Shown one piece after another: positions 5,561 to 6,386 of a stretch of 6,386 nucleotides of DNA (positions are counted from its first letter, which is position 1; every line of letters begins with the position of its first letter). This stretch comes from an uncultured Collinsella sp. (GTDB lineage: Bacteria; Actinomycetota; Coriobacteriia; Coriobacteriales; Coriobacteriaceae): the NCBI GenBank assembly GCA_900550965.1, contig URUC01000100.1, positions 1 through 6,386 on the forward strand, written 5' to 3'. Below the pieces are notes generated by a model. The model was given only the letters and a program-made list of their open reading frames with translations. It did no database searches and was not told the DNA's origin. The translations under genes and the position numbers were made by a program.

Positions 5561-6386
5561 ATGAACGCACACGATCTGATCAAAGAGGCAATTGCCGAGA
5601 AGGGCAAGTTCGACAGCGTCTACTGGATTGCTTGCGGTGGCTCCATGATCGATTTGATCCCGGCTCATGAGCTTCTGCAGCGCGAGGCAACCACCTTCAC
5701 TTCGTATATCTATACCGCGCGTGAATTCGACATTATGCGTCCGCGTCGTCTGGGCGAGAAGTCCCTGGTCATCGCTTGTAGCCACAGTGGCAACACCCCC
5801 GAGGTCGTCGAGGGCTGCGAGATTGCCCTTGCTGCCGGCGCTACGGTGATCGCCCAGACCGACAACGCTGGATCTAAGATCGACTCCGGCAAGTGGACCA
5901 CGTGGGTCTACCCGTGGGGCGAGGGTGTGCCGCAGGCCGAGGTCCCCGCTGGTATTTCGCTGTCGCTTGCGGCAGAGCTGCTCGATCAGCAGGAGGGCTA
6001 CGCCGATCTTGCCGATATGTATGCCGGTATCGCCGAGATGGATAAGATTCTTCCCCCGGCACGCGAGAAGGTAAATGCCGAGCTGGGCGATCGCTTTGCC
6101 AAGCTTTGCCAGGAGCACGAGTTCTTCTATATTCTGGGCAGCGGTCCCAACTTTAGCCAGACCTACGGTTTCGCTATCTGCTCTCTTATGGAGATGCAGT
6201 GGCAGCACTGCAGCTACATCCACTCTGCCGAGTACTTCCATGGCCCCTTCGAGGCTACTCAGGATGGCGTTTTTTACTTCCTGCAGATGGGCTCCAGCGA
6301 GTGCCGTGCTATGGACGAGCGCGCCCTGGCGTTCCTTAAGACGCATACCGATACGCTGATGGTGCTCGATGCCAAGGAGTACGGTA
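5561..6386 (+). CDS. SIS-domain FrlB/FraB-like fructosamine-6-phosphate deglycase (3' partial)
   Basis: The frame is open from ATG 5561 to the window edge, giving 275 full codons. It has two SIS (sugar isomerase) lobes. The first has WIACGGS (22-28) and the phosphosugar loop SHSGNTPE (74-81); the second starts near YILGSGP (190-196). The C-terminal part aligns by eye with E. coli FrlB: the SAEYFHGPFE region (222-231), then GSSECRAMDERALAFL and a TLMVLDAKE end. FrlB-type enzymes split fructoselysine-6-phosphate to glucose-6-phosphate and lysine; FraB does the same for a fructose-aspartate phosphate. The catalytic glutamate and histidine known for FraB are 16 residues apart; here E211 (LMEMQW) and H227 (FHGP) keep that spacing. 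The N-terminus is roughly 25 residues shorter than E. coli FrlB. About 30 or more residues should follow beyond the window. A glucosamine-type aldose-ketose isomerase is the main alternative; the absence of a glutaminase domain and the FrlC-like neighbour argue against GlmS. Confidence 0.9.
   Translation, partial: MNAHDLIKEAIAEKGKFDSVYWIACGGSMIDLIPAHELLQREATTFTSYIYTAREFDIMRPRRLGEKSLVIACSHSGNTPEVVEGCEIALAAGATVIAQTDNAGSKIDSGKWTTWVYPWGEGVPQAEVPAGISLSLAAELLDQQEGYADLADMYAGIAEMDKILPPAREKVNAELGDRFAKLCQEHEFFYILGSGPNFSQTYGFAICSLMEMQWQHCSYIHSAEYFHGPFEATQDGVFYFLQMGSSECRAMDERALAFLKTHTDTLMVLDAKEYG

Noticed and set aside
5525..6346. 273-codon open frame on the minus strand
   Set aside because: It is antisense to the SIS-domain gene, which carries clear catalytic motifs; the antisense product shows none.
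1..6386. Mobile elements, CRISPR arrays, tRNA or rRNA genes
   Set aside because: No transposase, long terminal repeats, regularly spaced repeats or cloverleaf/rRNA-like stretches were seen on either strand.

Overview
The window reads like a chromosomal segment of a gut actinobacterium of the Coriobacteriia, most probably Collinsella or a close relative. This rests on the moderately high GC content, the C/G-ending codon preference, strong AGGAGG-type ribosome binding sites and the overall gene style. It is an impression, not a computed assignment. Every supported gene lies on the + strand.

Layout: (1) 1-476 is the 3' part of a HAD-family phosphatase/phosphoglucomutase gene, closed by a short terminator-like hairpin. 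(2) 477-626 is non-coding and holds that hairpin, a 6-bp dyad and a 14-bp-stem hairpin just before the next gene. (3) 627-1370 is a GntR/HutC-type regulator with a UTRA ligand domain. (4) 1371-1588 is a 218-bp control region with spaced direct repeats, a candidate extended -10 promoter, a tandem ATAGAACGT repeat and a 23-bp interrupted palindrome with perfect 9-bp arms. (5) 1589-5498 is a tightly packed run of three genes: a YfcC/DcuC-family membrane transporter, a YtcJ-type amidohydrolase, and a FrlC-like TIM-barrel sugar epimerase. Gaps between them are 9 nt and 1 nt. (6) After a 62-nt gap, 5561 to the window edge is a SIS-domain protein resembling the fructosamine-6-phosphate deglycases FrlB/FraB. 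It is cut off at its 3' end.

Read together, genes 3 to 6 look like a catabolic locus for an Amadori compound (a sugar-amino acid conjugate from food or host glycation). The transporter would bring the conjugate in, and the amidohydrolase would remove or open an amide-type group. The FrlC-like epimerase would convert a 3-epimer to the usable form, and the SIS protein would split the phosphorylated conjugate into a hexose phosphate and an amine. The GntR/UTRA protein would sense an intermediate. The sugar kinase such a pathway needs is not in the window and would be expected just downstream. The combination mixes parts of the E. coli frl (fructoselysine) and Salmonella fra (fructose-asparagine) systems and adds an amidohydrolase with an altered metal-binding motif. 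The substrate cannot be read from the sequence.
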